NCBI GenBank assembly: GCA_017938365.1
Contig: JAGBBT010000044.1
Span: 17,698-81,697 of the forward strand
Reading direction: 5' to 3'
Source: Treponema sp.
GTDB lineage: Bacteria; Spirochaetota; Spirochaetia; Treponematales; Treponemataceae
DNA length: 64,000 bases
Shown here: positions 26,550-35,504 of the stretch, one piece after another
How the letters are laid out: every line of letters starts with the position of its first letter
Numbering within the stretch: position 1 is the first letter of the stretch
Translations under genes and position numbers: made by a program
Notes under the pieces: model-generated
The model's database searches: none
The model's input: the letters and a program-made list of their open reading frames with translations, nothing else
What the model was told of the DNA's origin: nothing

Positions 26550-27143
26550 TTATTTTGAATAATATTCAACAACCATCTGATCATTGATTTGAACAGGGAT
26601 TTCAGAACGCTGTGGAAGACGTGTCATTTTTCCACAGAACTTTTCTTCATCACGTTCGATATAATCAACTCTTGCTTTGCTATCAGAAAGCCAAGCTTTT
26701 TTAAACTGTTCACTTTTTTGTGATTTTTCAGTTAAAGAAATAACTTGTCCAACTTTTACAGCATATGATGGAATATTAATTTTTACACCATCAACCTCAA
26801 TGTGACGATGTGAAACCATTTGTCTTGCCATACGAATTGAATTTGCAAATCCAAGACGGTAAACAAGATTGTCAAGACGACATTCAAGTTCTACAAGTAA
26901 AGCAACACCAGTCATTTCTTTTGACTTTTGAGCTAACTCAAAGTAACGACGAAGCTGGCGTTCAAGAATACCATAATATGCCTTAACCTTCTGTTTTTCG
27001 ATTAAGTGAAGACCATAATCTGATGTCTTCTTTGTTTTCTTGAAAGCTGGTGCTCCTGCTCTGTCCATAGCCTTTGGGTGTCCGCATACGTTTACACCAA
27101 GTCTTCTACATTCCTTAAAACGAGGACCTCTTCTAGTAGCCAT
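26550..27143 (-). CDS. rpsD: 30S ribosomal protein S4
   Basis: This is a 197-residue S4 with MATRRGPRFKECRRLG at the N-terminus, the S4 RNA-binding domain (RLDNLVYRLGFANSIRMARQMVSHRHIEVDG) and the usual C-terminus. It nucleates assembly of the 30S subunit. The start at 27143 has AAGGAG 9 bases upstream; a longer in-frame version from 27218 has no support and is not conserved sequence. It stands alone rather than in an rpoA operon, with its own promoter about 100 bases upstream and its own terminator. Confidence 0.96.
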   Translation of the reverse strand: MATRRGPRFKECRRLGVNVCGHPKAMDRAGAPAFKKTKKTSDYGLHLIEKQKVKAYYGILERQLRRYFELAQKSKEMTGVALLVELECRLDNLVYRLGFANSIRMARQMVSHRHIEVDGVKINIPSYAVKVGQVISLTEKSQKSEQFKKAWLSDSKARVDYIERDEEKFCGKMTRLPQRSEIPVQINDQMVVEYYSK

Positions 27144-27251
27144 TTTTTTATGCTCCTTAATTATTTCATTAAGAAAAATATTCCACAAGCCGCGCAGAAT
27201 TTTTATCTTAACTTTCAAAGTACTGTTAGAGGGAAGCTAATCAGTTATAAC

Positions 27252-27280
27252 AGAATAACATTTTTGAAAACTTATGACAA
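27252..27280 (-). promoter_or_regulatory. Promoter of rpsD with long leader
   Basis: On the minus strand TTGTCA (27275-27280), a 17-base spacer and an extended -10 TGTTATTCT (hexamer 27252-27257) predict a start near 27245. This gives a leader of about 100 bases before rpsD, long for this window and a possible site for S4 autoregulation. Confidence 0.6.
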
Positions 27281-27289
27281 TAGATTATA

Positions 27290-27346
27290 AATCAATGTAA
27301 ATACAATTACAATTTCTTATAATAATTGTAAATATTGATTTATAAT
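27290..27346 (+). promoter_or_regulatory. Promoter region with inverted repeat before the sugar/oxidoreductase operon
   Basis: Two TATAAT hexamers (27318-27323 and 27341-27346) precede the ATG at 27373. A perfect 8-bp inverted repeat TTACAATT / AATTGTAA (27307-27314, 27324-27331) flanks the first of them, and AATCAAT / ATTGATT (27290-27296, 27334-27340) lies outside it. This could be an operator, though AT-rich sequence makes chance repeats likely. No good -35 is seen. Confidence 0.4.
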
Positions 27347-27372
27347 GATAAAATGCTTCTAGGTGGAGTAAA

Positions 27373-28893
27373 ATGAATCAAAAAAATGACGCAAAAATAT
27401 ATATCATTGGAGCAGGATTTGCAGGGCAAATGATTGCTCAAGATATTAAAAGAAAAAAAATATTTGGCTCCGTCGCTGCTTTTCTTGATGATGATAAAAA
27501 ATTAATTGGAACAAAAATTGATAATATTTCAGTTTTAGGTCCTATAGAGTCTACTGCTAAGCTTTTACAATCAGGTCCAAAAGATGAAGCAATAATTTCA
27601 CTTCCTTCTGCACCTACAGAAAGAATCTGTCAAATTTATGATTCACTAAAAGACAATTTTTCTCATATTAGAATTTTACCTAGCGTAAGTCAAATTTTAG
27701 AAGGAAATGCACATTTTATACAAACAAGAGAAATTGATCCCCTAGATATATTAGGGCGAACACCGATAGCAATTCCTTTACAAGAAAGTTTAAAATACCT
27801 AAGAGGAAAAAGAGTTTTAATCACCGGTGCAGGAGGCTCCATTGGTTCAGAACTTGCAAGACAATTACTTTCTGGGGGAGCTGAAAGACTTTATTTATTT
27901 GGGCATGGTGAAAATTCAATTGTAAACATATACAGAGAATTATATGTCTTACAAAACGAAGGTATTGGAGTGAAAGCGACTGTCGTTCCTATAATTGGAG
28001 ATATGAAAGAACAGGATTATATTAAGTATATTATAAAACAAACAAAAGCTGATGTTATTTTTCATTGTGCTGCCTATAAACATGTTCCCATGATGGAAGA
28101 AAATCCTGTTGCAGTTATTCAGAATAATGTTTTTGGAACTAAAAATCTTCTTGATGCATGTTTAGAATGTAATGTTGAAAAATTTGTTTTAATAAGCACA
28201 GATAAAGCTGTAGCCCCATGTTCTATTTATGGTGTAAGTAAAATGCTTTCAGAAAAACTTGTATTAAACGCAGCTAAAAAAGCAGAAAAAAAGCAATCAT
28301 TTATGTTTGTTAGATTCGGAAATGTTTTGGGTTCAAGAGGATCTATATTACCTCTTTTTAAGGAACAAATACGAACTGGAGGACCAATAACAATTACCGA
28401 CCCTGATATGGAACGTTATTTTATGACTATACCTGAAGCTTGTTCACTAGTATTAAGAACAGGAGGTGTTGGAAGTAACGGAAAATCATATCTATTAGAC
28501 ATGGGCGAACCAATAAAAATTATTGACATTGCTCAACAAATAATAAAATTCAGTGGCCTAGAACCATACAAAGACATTGATATAAAAATAATAGGAAAAA
28601 GAGAAGGAGAAAGAATTCACGAACCTCTTTGGCTAGAAGAAGAAGAACCTAAAAAAACAAAATATAAACAGATACTCGAATTAAAAAATATTGAAATACC
28701 AGAACAAAAGTTAACTACCCTTTTAGAAAAATTAAAGCCCATCTGTTTTTGTGAAGAAAATACTAAAAACACCAATCTATATAGAAACAAAGATGAATTA
28801 ATAAAAATTCTTAGAAGTGAATTTAAAGATTTAAACGAGCATTATGAATTAAAAGACGAAATATTAAATAGTAATGAGAAGGTAAATTTATAA
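27373..28893 (+). CDS. CapD/FlaA1-like nucleotide-sugar dehydratase or epimerase, soluble form
   Basis: This is a 506-residue protein. An N-terminal CoA-binding-like Rossmann domain (IIGAGFAGQMIAQDI) runs to about 130. It is followed by an extended short-chain dehydrogenase domain with TGAGGSIGSE (151-160), HCAAYKHVPMMEENP and STDKAV (275-280), then YGVSK with Tyr286 and Lys290. Family members dehydrate or epimerise UDP-GlcNAc-type sugars. The four membrane helices of WbpM/PglF are missing, so it should be cytoplasmic. PglF/FlaA1-type enzymes carry Met where this has Tyr286, so its chemistry may differ. GGTGGAG precedes the ATG. The next gene starts at the following base. Confidence 0.85.
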   Translation: MNQKNDAKIYIIGAGFAGQMIAQDIKRKKIFGSVAAFLDDDKKLIGTKIDNISVLGPIESTAKLLQSGPKDEAIISLPSAPTERICQIYDSLKDNFSHIRILPSVSQILEGNAHFIQTREIDPLDILGRTPIAIPLQESLKYLRGKRVLITGAGGSIGSELARQLLSGGAERLYLFGHGENSIVNIYRELYVLQNEGIGVKATVVPIIGDMKEQDYIKYIIKQTKADVIFHCAAYKHVPMMEENPVAVIQNNVFGTKNLLDACLECNVEKFVLISTDKAVAPCSIYGVSKMLSEKLVLNAAKKAEKKQSFMFVRFGNVLGSRGSILPLFKEQIRTGGPITITDPDMERYFMTIPEACSLVLRTGGVGSNGKSYLLDMGEPIKIIDIAQQIIKFSGLEPYKDIDIKIIGKREGERIHEPLWLEEEEPKKTKYKQILELKNIEIPEQKLTTLLEKLKPICFCEENTKNTNLYRNKDELIKILRSEFKDLNEHYELKDEILNSNEKVNL

Positions 28894-30093
28894 ATGAGCG
28901 AAAATACAAACATAAAAGTTCCATTTTTTTGTCCCTCTATAGGCAAAGAAGAACAAGAAGCTGTTTTAGAAGTTATGAAATCAGGCTGGCTCACAACCGG
29001 AAAAATAACAGAAAAATTTGAAAAAGAATTTTCAGCATTTATCGGTTCTAAACATGCACTTGCAGTCAATTCTAACACAAGTGGAATGATTTTAGCTATG
29101 GAGGCCTGTGGGGTAAAAAAAGGGAAAGCAATTATTACAACGCCATACACTTTTGTATCTACAGCAACAACAGCAATACATCTTGGAGCTGATGTTTTTT
29201 TTGCTGACACAGAAAAAGAAACATATTCTATAGATCCAGAAAAAATTGAAGATTTATTAAGAAAAGATACAGAACATAAAATATGTGCCATAGTACCTGT
29301 TCATATTGCAGGAAATCTATGTAACATGAAAAAAATTAATGAATTAGCAAAAAAATACTCAACAAACGAAAATAAAATTTATGTTATAGAAGATGCCGCC
29401 CACTCCTTTCCTTCAAAAACAGAAAATGGTTATTCAGGAACTTTAGGAGATATTGGAGTTTTTTCATTTTACGCAACAAAAACAATTACAACTGGTGAAG
29501 GAGGAATGATAACAACAAATAATGAGACATTTGCAAAACGAATGAATATAATGCGTTTACATGGAATGGACAGAACAACTTGGGATAGATATACAAATCC
29601 GAAAGCCACATGGGAATATGATATAGTTGATAGTGGTTATAAATTTAATCTCCCAGATATTTTAAGTGCTATAGGTAGAGAACAATTAAAAAAAGCAGAA
29701 GATTTCAGAATAAAAAGAACTCATATTGCAGAAAAGTATAATAAAGAATTTTCAAAATATGATTTTTTACAAATACCACCAACAAGCGAAGGTAATAGTT
29801 GGCACTTATATCTTATACAATTAAAAAAAGATAAATTAAATTGCACAAGAACAGACTTCGCAAAAGAATTACAAGAAAATGGTCTTGGAATATCTATGCA
29901 CTTTATACCTTTATTTCATTTTTCGTATTGGAAAAACAAATATAAAGACTTTATCCCATCAAACTATCCAAACGCAAATAATCATTACGAAAATACAATA
30001 ACATTACCTTTATGGCCAGAAATGACAAAAGAAATGATAGATAAAGTTATAAATACAGTTATACAAATAGGAAAAAAACATTATGTGTGCTAA
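28894..30093 (+). CDS. DegT/DnrJ/EryC1-family sugar aminotransferase
   Basis: This is a 399-residue PLP enzyme of usual family length. It shows the nucleotide-sugar aminotransferase pattern: SGWLTTGKITEKFE near the start, NSNTSGMILAMEA, EDAAHSFPS, and SFYATKTITTGEGGM with PLP lysine Lys196. It would transfer an amino group from glutamate to a keto-sugar nucleotide, plausibly the product of the CapD-like enzyme. It begins one base after that gene, with GAGAAGG upstream inside it, and its end overlaps the large-subunit gene by 11 bases. Confidence 0.9.
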   Translation: MSENTNIKVPFFCPSIGKEEQEAVLEVMKSGWLTTGKITEKFEKEFSAFIGSKHALAVNSNTSGMILAMEACGVKKGKAIITTPYTFVSTATTAIHLGADVFFADTEKETYSIDPEKIEDLLRKDTEHKICAIVPVHIAGNLCNMKKINELAKKYSTNENKIYVIEDAAHSFPSKTENGYSGTLGDIGVFSFYATKTITTGEGGMITTNNETFAKRMNIMRLHGMDRTTWDRYTNPKATWEYDIVDSGYKFNLPDILSAIGREQLKKAEDFRIKRTHIAEKYNKEFSKYDFLQIPPTSEGNSWHLYLIQLKKDKLNCTRTDFAKELQENGLGISMHFIPLFHFSYWKNKYKDFIPSNYPNANNHYENTITLPLWPEMTKEMIDKVINTVIQIGKKHYVC

Positions 30094-32128
30094 AAAAAGT
30101 TCAGACAAAAATCTTTTTTTCTCTGAAAATTTTTATTCAGAAATGAGACTTGATAACATGCTATTTTCAGCAATTGTTAGAAGTCCAGTTTCAAAAGGCA
30201 AAATTCTTTCCATAGACAGTTCAAATTTACCAGAAGGATACTGTTTTTTTTCAGCAAAAGATATACCAGGCAAAAATAAAATAAAAACCTTCACTACTGA
30301 AAATCCAATTTTCTGTTCAGAATTTATTTCATACAAAGGTGAACCAATTGGAATCATTACAGGAAACGATGAAAAAATAGTAAAAAGTCTAACAGATTCA
30401 ATTAAAATTGAAATTGATACTTATTCAGAATCTCCAGTAACAGAAAGTATTTTGGCTCAAAGAGAGTTAAAAACAGGAGATGGTTTTGTAACAGATGAAA
30501 CTTCCACTGTTATAGAAAGTTTATGGACTTCTGACTTAAAACAAAAATTTTATTCAGAAACAAATGGTGCCTTTTGTTATATAAAAAATGACATATTACA
30601 TGTCTACACATCAAATTTATGGGTAAAACACTTACGAACAAATATAGCCAATGTGACAGGATTTTCTGAAAACAATATAAGTATTACAAGAACAAATATT
30701 TGCGACCATGATTCTAATTCTATTTGGAGAAATTCAGTTGTTGTGTGCCAAGCATGCGTTGCCTGTTGTAAAACAAAAAAGCCAATATTATTAACATTTT
30801 CTAGAAAAGAACAAAATCAATTTATTGACAATTTTACACCTGTTACCATAAATCACAAGACAGCACTAAATAAAAATGGAAAATTTACAGCAATGGAAAT
30901 TAATATAAAAGTAAACGGTGGTGCATATAATCCATTTGCTGAAGAATTACTAAACAGACTTATAATAGCCAGTGTAAATGTTTATGAATGCAAAAACATT
31001 CATATTATTGGAAATATATACAAATCTGCAAATCCACCTGCATCACTAAATTTATCAACAGTTGACGCACAAGCATTCTTTGCAATTGAAAATCAAATAA
31101 ATAAAATAGCATCAAAAACTGATTTTTCCCCTATTGATTTAAGAATTTTAAATATTCCGCAAAATAAAAAATACCAATCAGCTCCATTCATTTTCAATAC
31201 GGAAAATACAATCGAAACAATAAACGCAGTATGCAAAAAGAGTGATTTTAAACGAAAACATGTAATTTATAATAATTCTAAAATAGAAAATTACGAAAAA
31301 ATTTCAAGTTCTCCTTTTTCTCCACCTGTTAGAGGAATAGGATTAGCCTGTGCCTTTGAAGGTTCTTTTTTTCTAGGAACAAAATTTGTAAACAAAAATG
31401 TTTCTATCGACATAACTTTATCAAAAGAAAAAAAATTATTTATCCATACGATTCCTCCTTCACCATCTATAATGAAAATATGGAAAACATTAGCATCTAA
31501 GATTTTATCCATAAAAGAAGAAGATATTTTTATCGATAGCAATTTTGATATAAGTACAGAACCAAATTCGCTAGTTATAGTCGGAAATAATGTCGCAATA
31601 ATGACACAGTTATTAAAAAAATGTTGCGAAAGTTTAAATAAAAAGATTGATAATTCAGAACTTCCAATATCCATAAAAAAAGTTTTTTCTTCATCCCAAA
31701 GAAAAAATTGGAATGAAAAGGATTTTTGTGGTCAACCTTTTTATGATACATCATTCGCTTCGGCAGTTATAGAAATAGAATTAGACACATGTACATTTAG
31801 AGAAAAAATCAAAGGTATATGGATTGTTGTAAATGCAGGAAAAATATTAAATGTAAAAGCAGCAGAAAGTGCAATAAAATCATCTATACAAGAGACATTA
31901 AGTTTATTAGTTGAAAATGAAACCATAAACTGTAACGATATAACAGTTCAATTTATTCAATCAAAAAGCGAATCAAAACAAATAGGCGAAATTATATATT
32001 CAATTATACCAGCAGCATTTACATCGGCTCTATCACAAGCACTTTCAATATCAGTAAACTCTATTCCGTTAAAAACAAACACTATTTATGATTTAAGGTG
32101 GAAAAATGAAAATACCAATAATTCTTAA
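30083..32128 (+). CDS. Degenerate molybdenum-hydroxylase large-subunit homologue
   Basis: This is a 681-residue protein with the outline of the xanthine dehydrogenase/aldehyde oxidase large subunit: YKGEPIGIITG, LLTFSRKEQ, NGGAY, FAIENQINKIA and DLRILNI blocks in order. The usual GGFGGK loop is replaced by a segment without glycines (CDHDSNSIWR). HRHP-type residues become DNFTP, and the FRGFG arginine segment becomes LNLSTVD. Yet a GE pair at 635-636 (KQIGEII) sits where the catalytic Glu lies. I infer that it binds molybdopterin differently or not at all. It overlaps the genes on both sides (11 and 23 bases). Confidence 0.75.
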   Translation: MCAKKSSDKNLFFSENFYSEMRLDNMLFSAIVRSPVSKGKILSIDSSNLPEGYCFFSAKDIPGKNKIKTFTTENPIFCSEFISYKGEPIGIITGNDEKIVKSLTDSIKIEIDTYSESPVTESILAQRELKTGDGFVTDETSTVIESLWTSDLKQKFYSETNGAFCYIKNDILHVYTSNLWVKHLRTNIANVTGFSENNISITRTNICDHDSNSIWRNSVVVCQACVACCKTKKPILLTFSRKEQNQFIDNFTPVTINHKTALNKNGKFTAMEINIKVNGGAYNPFAEELLNRLIIASVNVYECKNIHIIGNIYKSANPPASLNLSTVDAQAFFAIENQINKIASKTDFSPIDLRILNIPQNKKYQSAPFIFNTENTIETINAVCKKSDFKRKHVIYNNSKIENYEKISSSPFSPPVRGIGLACAFEGSFFLGTKFVNKNVSIDITLSKEKKLFIHTIPPSPSIMKIWKTLASKILSIKEEDIFIDSNFDISTEPNSLVIVGNNVAIMTQLLKKCCESLNKKIDNSELPISIKKVFSSSQRKNWNEKDFCGQPFYDTSFASAVIEIELDTCTFREKIKGIWIVVNAGKILNVKAAESAIKSSIQETLSLLVENETINCNDITVQFIQSKSESKQIGEIIYSIIPAAFTSALSQALSISVNSIPLKTNTIYDLRWKNENTNNS

Positions 32129-32591
32129 CGGCGAAAAAACAATAATAGACGCTAATGGCGATGAAAAGTTACTTTCTGTATTACGAAATTTAAATCTTTT
32201 TTCAGCGAAAAACGGATGTGAAGAAGGAAAATGTGGATACTGCACAGTATTGCTAGATGACAAACCTGTAAATAGTTGTTTGATTCCCATTGGAATCATA
32301 AGAGACTGTTCCGTCGTAACACTAGAGTTTTTCAAAAAAACAAAAGACTATGAAGACATAATGAAAGGTTTTTCTCAAGCAGGAATAAACCTTTGTGGAT
32401 ACTGCAATGCCTCAAGGATACTTTCTGTATATGCTTTATTAAAAAGAGTTTACAGACCCTCAAAAGAAGATTTAATAGAAATTGCAAACGAAATTAAATG
32501 TACTTGTACCGATTCTTCAACATTCATAAATGGAATACTTTTTGCAACTGCAAATAAACACGAATCAGAAGGAAGAAAGAAAAATGTCTAA
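32106..32591 (+). CDS. [2Fe-2S] iron-sulfur subunit, xanthine-dehydrogenase type
   Basis: This is a 161-residue protein with all eight cluster cysteines. Cys38, 43, 46 and 58 (CEEGKCGYC) form the plant-ferredoxin-type cluster; Cys97, 100, 132 and 134 (CGYC, CTC) form the helical-domain cluster. It would pass electrons between the flavin subunit and the large subunit. Before CGYC the usual Gln, which contacts molybdopterin, is Leu, and the CTPG after it is changed to CNAS, matching the loss of the cofactor site in the partner. It overlaps the large-subunit gene by 23 bases and the flavin gene by 8. Confidence 0.88.
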   Translation: MKIPIILNGEKTIIDANGDEKLLSVLRNLNLFSAKNGCEEGKCGYCTVLLDDKPVNSCLIPIGIIRDCSVVTLEFFKKTKDYEDIMKGFSQAGINLCGYCNASRILSVYALLKRVYRPSKEDLIEIANEIKCTCTDSSTFINGILFATANKHESEGRKKNV

Positions 32592-33390
32592 ATCAATAAA
32601 AAATTTTTTTTATGCGAAAAATATTTCAGATGTCTTATACCAAATCAATTCAATTCAAGATTTAGAGATTTTAGGTGGTTGCACACAAATTAATGAATAC
32701 CCAGAAAACTCATTGTCAATCAGAAAAATACCAGAATTATCAGAAATAAAAAAAACAGAAAGATTCTTTGAATTTGGACCGGCTGTAACAATTTCAAGAA
32801 TCGAAGAACTTCAAAACGCAAAGCTTCCGTCTATTATTCAGAAGGCAATAAAGACAATTGCAAATAAAAATATTAGAAACATGGCAACTATAGGCGGAAA
32901 TATTTGTTCAAAGCCAATAAAACATACATTATTTGCACCTTTACTAGCTCTTGATACAAGACTAATTATACGAAATTCTACTGAAGAAAAAATTATTTTA
33001 TTAAATAATATAAATGAAATTCCTAAAAATTGGATTATTTCAAAAATAAGAATTCCATTAGACGAATGGGAAGTATCGATTTTTAGAAGACTAGGTCCCT
33101 CAAATATAATTAATGAAAATTCAGCAAGTTTTGCTTTCTTAGCAAATAGTCAAAAAGGTCAACTAGCAAATTTAAGAATAGCCTTTGCAGGCTCAATATG
33201 CATAAGAAGTCAGGAATTAGAAAATAAATTAATTGGAACACATCTTCCCTTGTCAGAAAAAAATATAATAGAAACACTTGAAGATGCATCTATGTATTTT
33301 GATACTATTGCAAGCGAAAAAAAGATAAATTCAATTCTAAAAGCACAATTTTTAAATCTCTTAAAGTACTCGTTAGAACAATTAACTTAA
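32584..33390 (+). CDS. FAD-binding subunit, xanthine-dehydrogenase type
   Basis: This is a 268-residue protein from the ATG at 32584, preceded by GGAAG and overlapping the iron-sulfur gene by 8 bases; an upstream in-frame ATG at 32530 is less likely. It keeps the two FAD loops of the CoxM/XdhB family: LGGCTQI at 30-36 and IRNMATIGGNI at 97-107. It ends abutting the convergent queA gene with no spacer. Together with the two genes before it, this forms the three-subunit layout of bacterial molybdenum hydroxylases. Confidence 0.85.
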   Translation: MSKSIKNFFYAKNISDVLYQINSIQDLEILGGCTQINEYPENSLSIRKIPELSEIKKTERFFEFGPAVTISRIEELQNAKLPSIIQKAIKTIANKNIRNMATIGGNICSKPIKHTLFAPLLALDTRLIIRNSTEEKIILLNNINEIPKNWIISKIRIPLDEWEVSIFRRLGPSNIINENSASFAFLANSQKGQLANLRIAFAGSICIRSQELENKLIGTHLPLSEKNIIETLEDASMYFDTIASEKKINSILKAQFLNLLKYSLEQLT

Positions 33391-34431
33391 TCACCTAATA
33401 AGCATACAATCGCCATAAGAAAAAAATCGATAATTGTTTTCTACCGCAATTTTATAGGCATTCAGAATATTTTCTCTACCTGCAAAAGCACTTACTAACA
33501 TTATTAAAGTACTTTCAGGAGTATGAAAATTTGTGAATATTTGATCCACAACTTTGAATTTGTAGCCAGGATACATAAAAATATTCGTACTAGAATTACC
33601 AAACTTAACTAATCCGTTATCATCACTGGCAGATTCTAAGGTTCGAACAGAAGTCGTTCCTACAGCAAGAATTTTTCTTCCTTGTTTTTTAGCATCATTT
33701 ATTTTATTTGCAGTATTTTCTGAAATGTAAAAACTTTCATTATGCATTTTATGATTTTCAATATTTTCTTCACGAACAGGTAAAAAAGTTCCAAGTCCAA
33801 CATGTAATGTAACGAACTCTCTCTCAATTCCTTTTTCTGAAAGTTTTTGCAACATAGTTTCAGTAAAATGTAACCCTGCAGTAGGACAAGCTGAACTTCC
33901 AGTTTCTTTTGCATATACATTTTGATATCGTTCAGAATCTTCAACTGTATCTTCTCTTTTTATATACGGAGGCAAAGGAATATGACCATTTCTTTCAAAC
34001 CAATCTTCATCTATAGGAAAATCAAATTTCATTGCACGAAATTCAGTTTTTTCATTTCCAGGCCAATCAACTATAGTACCTATAGTTCCATCTGGAAAAT
34101 GATATTTCATACCAGGCTTTTGCTTTTTAGCTGATTTTACCATTGTATTCCAAACACAACAATTTTTATCAATCTGATTTATAAACATAAATTCCTGTTG
34201 TCGGCCAGTTGTTTCTTTTATTGCGAATACTCTCGCTCTTCTTACTTTAGAATTATTAAAAATCATTAAAGTATCTTTCTCAATTAAATCAACTAAATCA
34301 TCCATCATATAATGAGAAACAGAGCCATTCTGTTTATTAAGAAACATTAATTTATCCTCACCTCTAACTCCAGAAGGATGTTGAGCAATCAATTCTTGTG
34401 GTAAATCAAAATAAAAATCTGATGTAAGCAT
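33391..34431 (-). CDS. queA: S-adenosylmethionine:tRNA ribosyltransferase-isomerase
   Basis: This is a 346-residue QueA of normal length: FYFDLPQELIAQHP at the start, FNNSKVRRARVFA, SSACPTAGLHFTE, VTLHVGLGTFLPVR, and NFHTPESTLIMLVSAFAG. It builds epoxyqueuosine in tRNA from the 7-aminomethyl-7-deazaguanine base. GGA lies a few bases before the ATG. It follows ruvB closely on the same strand, an arrangement seen in many bacteria, and ends flush against the convergent flavin-subunit gene without a terminator. Confidence 0.96.
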   Translation of the reverse strand: MLTSDFYFDLPQELIAQHPSGVRGEDKLMFLNKQNGSVSHYMMDDLVDLIEKDTLMIFNNSKVRRARVFAIKETTGRQQEFMFINQIDKNCCVWNTMVKSAKKQKPGMKYHFPDGTIGTIVDWPGNEKTEFRAMKFDFPIDEDWFERNGHIPLPPYIKREDTVEDSERYQNVYAKETGSSACPTAGLHFTETMLQKLSEKGIEREFVTLHVGLGTFLPVREENIENHKMHNESFYISENTANKINDAKKQGRKILAVGTTSVRTLESASDDNGLVKFGNSSTNIFMYPGYKFKVVDQIFTNFHTPESTLIMLVSAFAGRENILNAYKIAVENNYRFFSYGDCMLIR

Positions 34432-34450
34432 ATATTTTCCTTATATTTTA

Positions 34451-35488
34451 TTAAAATAAACTTTCTTGATTATTAGAATTATCACTATATTTTAATCCAA
34501 GATGTTCATAGGCCTTTGGAGTAACAATTCTTCCTCTTGGAGTACGCTGAAGCAATCCACACTGTATTAAATATGGTTCATAATAATCTTCTAAAGTATC
34601 AATACTTTCTCCAATGCTAATTGCCAAAGTTTCTGCCCCAACAGGACCGCCATTAAAATTCTTTATAATAGATAATAAGATTTCTCTGTCATATTTTTCT
34701 AAGCCAATAGAATCAATTTCTAATCGAGTAAATCCATTGAGAACAATTTCTTCAGTAATTCTATCAGATCCAGAAACCTGTGCAAAATCTCTCATTCTTC
34801 TTAAAACTCTATTTGCAACACGAGGAGTCCCACGGCAACATTTAGCCAAACACAAAGAGGCATTCTCATCAATTTTAACATCTAAAATATTAGCAGATCT
34901 TTTTATAATTTCAGATAATTCAATTTGAGAATAAAACTCAAATCTTGGAATAAATCCAAAGCGACTTCTTAAAGGACTTGATACACTACCAGCTTTTGTA
35001 GTTGCACCAATTAATGTAAAAGGCGGAATAGGAATACGAACAGTTCTAGCTGCAGCACCTTGTCCAATAATCCAATCTAATTCAAAATCTTCCATTGCAA
35101 TATATAACATTTCTTCAATAGCTGGTTTTAAACGATGAATTTCATCAATAAAAAAAACAGTTCTAGGAGTAATCGTAGAAAGTATTCCCGCTAAATCTTT
35201 TGGCTTATCTAAAGCAGGTGCTGAAGTAACTTTAAAATCAACGCCTAACTCATGCGCAGTAATTTGAGCTAAAGTAGTTTTTCCTAATCCTGGGGGACCA
35301 ATTAACAAAAGATGATCTAAAGGCTCTTCTCTTATCTTAGCAGCTTCAACAAAGGTATGTAAATTTTTTTTAACAGATTCTTGTCCTAAAAAATCTTTTA
35401 GAAATTGAGGTCTTAGATTTCCATCTTGTTCATCAAAATTACTTTTTAAATCAGCTCTTACAATTGCTGAAAAATCATTATCTTCCAT
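34451..35488 (-). CDS. ruvB: Holliday junction branch-migration ATPase RuvB
   Basis: This is a 345-residue AAA+ motor with Walker A GPPGLGKT (64-71), FFIDEIHRL, the GATTKAG sensor region and RSRFG arginine finger, and the C-terminal winged helix ([13 protein letters not shown]). It drives branch migration with RuvA. It lies 16 bases after ruvA and 19 before queA on the same strand. Confidence 0.97.
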   Translation of the reverse strand: MEDNDFSAIVRADLKSNFDEQDGNLRPQFLKDFLGQESVKKNLHTFVEAAKIREEPLDHLLLIGPPGLGKTTLAQITAHELGVDFKVTSAPALDKPKDLAGILSTITPRTVFFIDEIHRLKPAIEEMLYIAMEDFELDWIIGQGAAARTVRIPIPPFTLIGATTKAGSVSSPLRSRFGFIPRFEFYSQIELSEIIKRSANILDVKIDENASLCLAKCCRGTPRVANRVLRRMRDFAQVSGSDRITEEIVLNGFTRLEIDSIGLEKYDREILLSIIKNFNGGPVGAETLAISIGESIDTLEDYYEPYLIQCGLLQRTPRGRIVTPKAYEHLGLKYSDNSNNQESLF

Positions 35489-35504
35489 ACACTTTATCCA
35501 TAAA

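Noticed and set aside
27144..27218. 25-residue N-terminal extension of S4
   Set aside because: A consensus AAGGAG and the conserved S4 start are at 27143; the extension is the untranslated leader.
28842..29291. 149-residue minus-strand frame across the CapD and DegT genes
   Set aside because: It is antisense to two strong enzyme genes; composition reflects their codons only.
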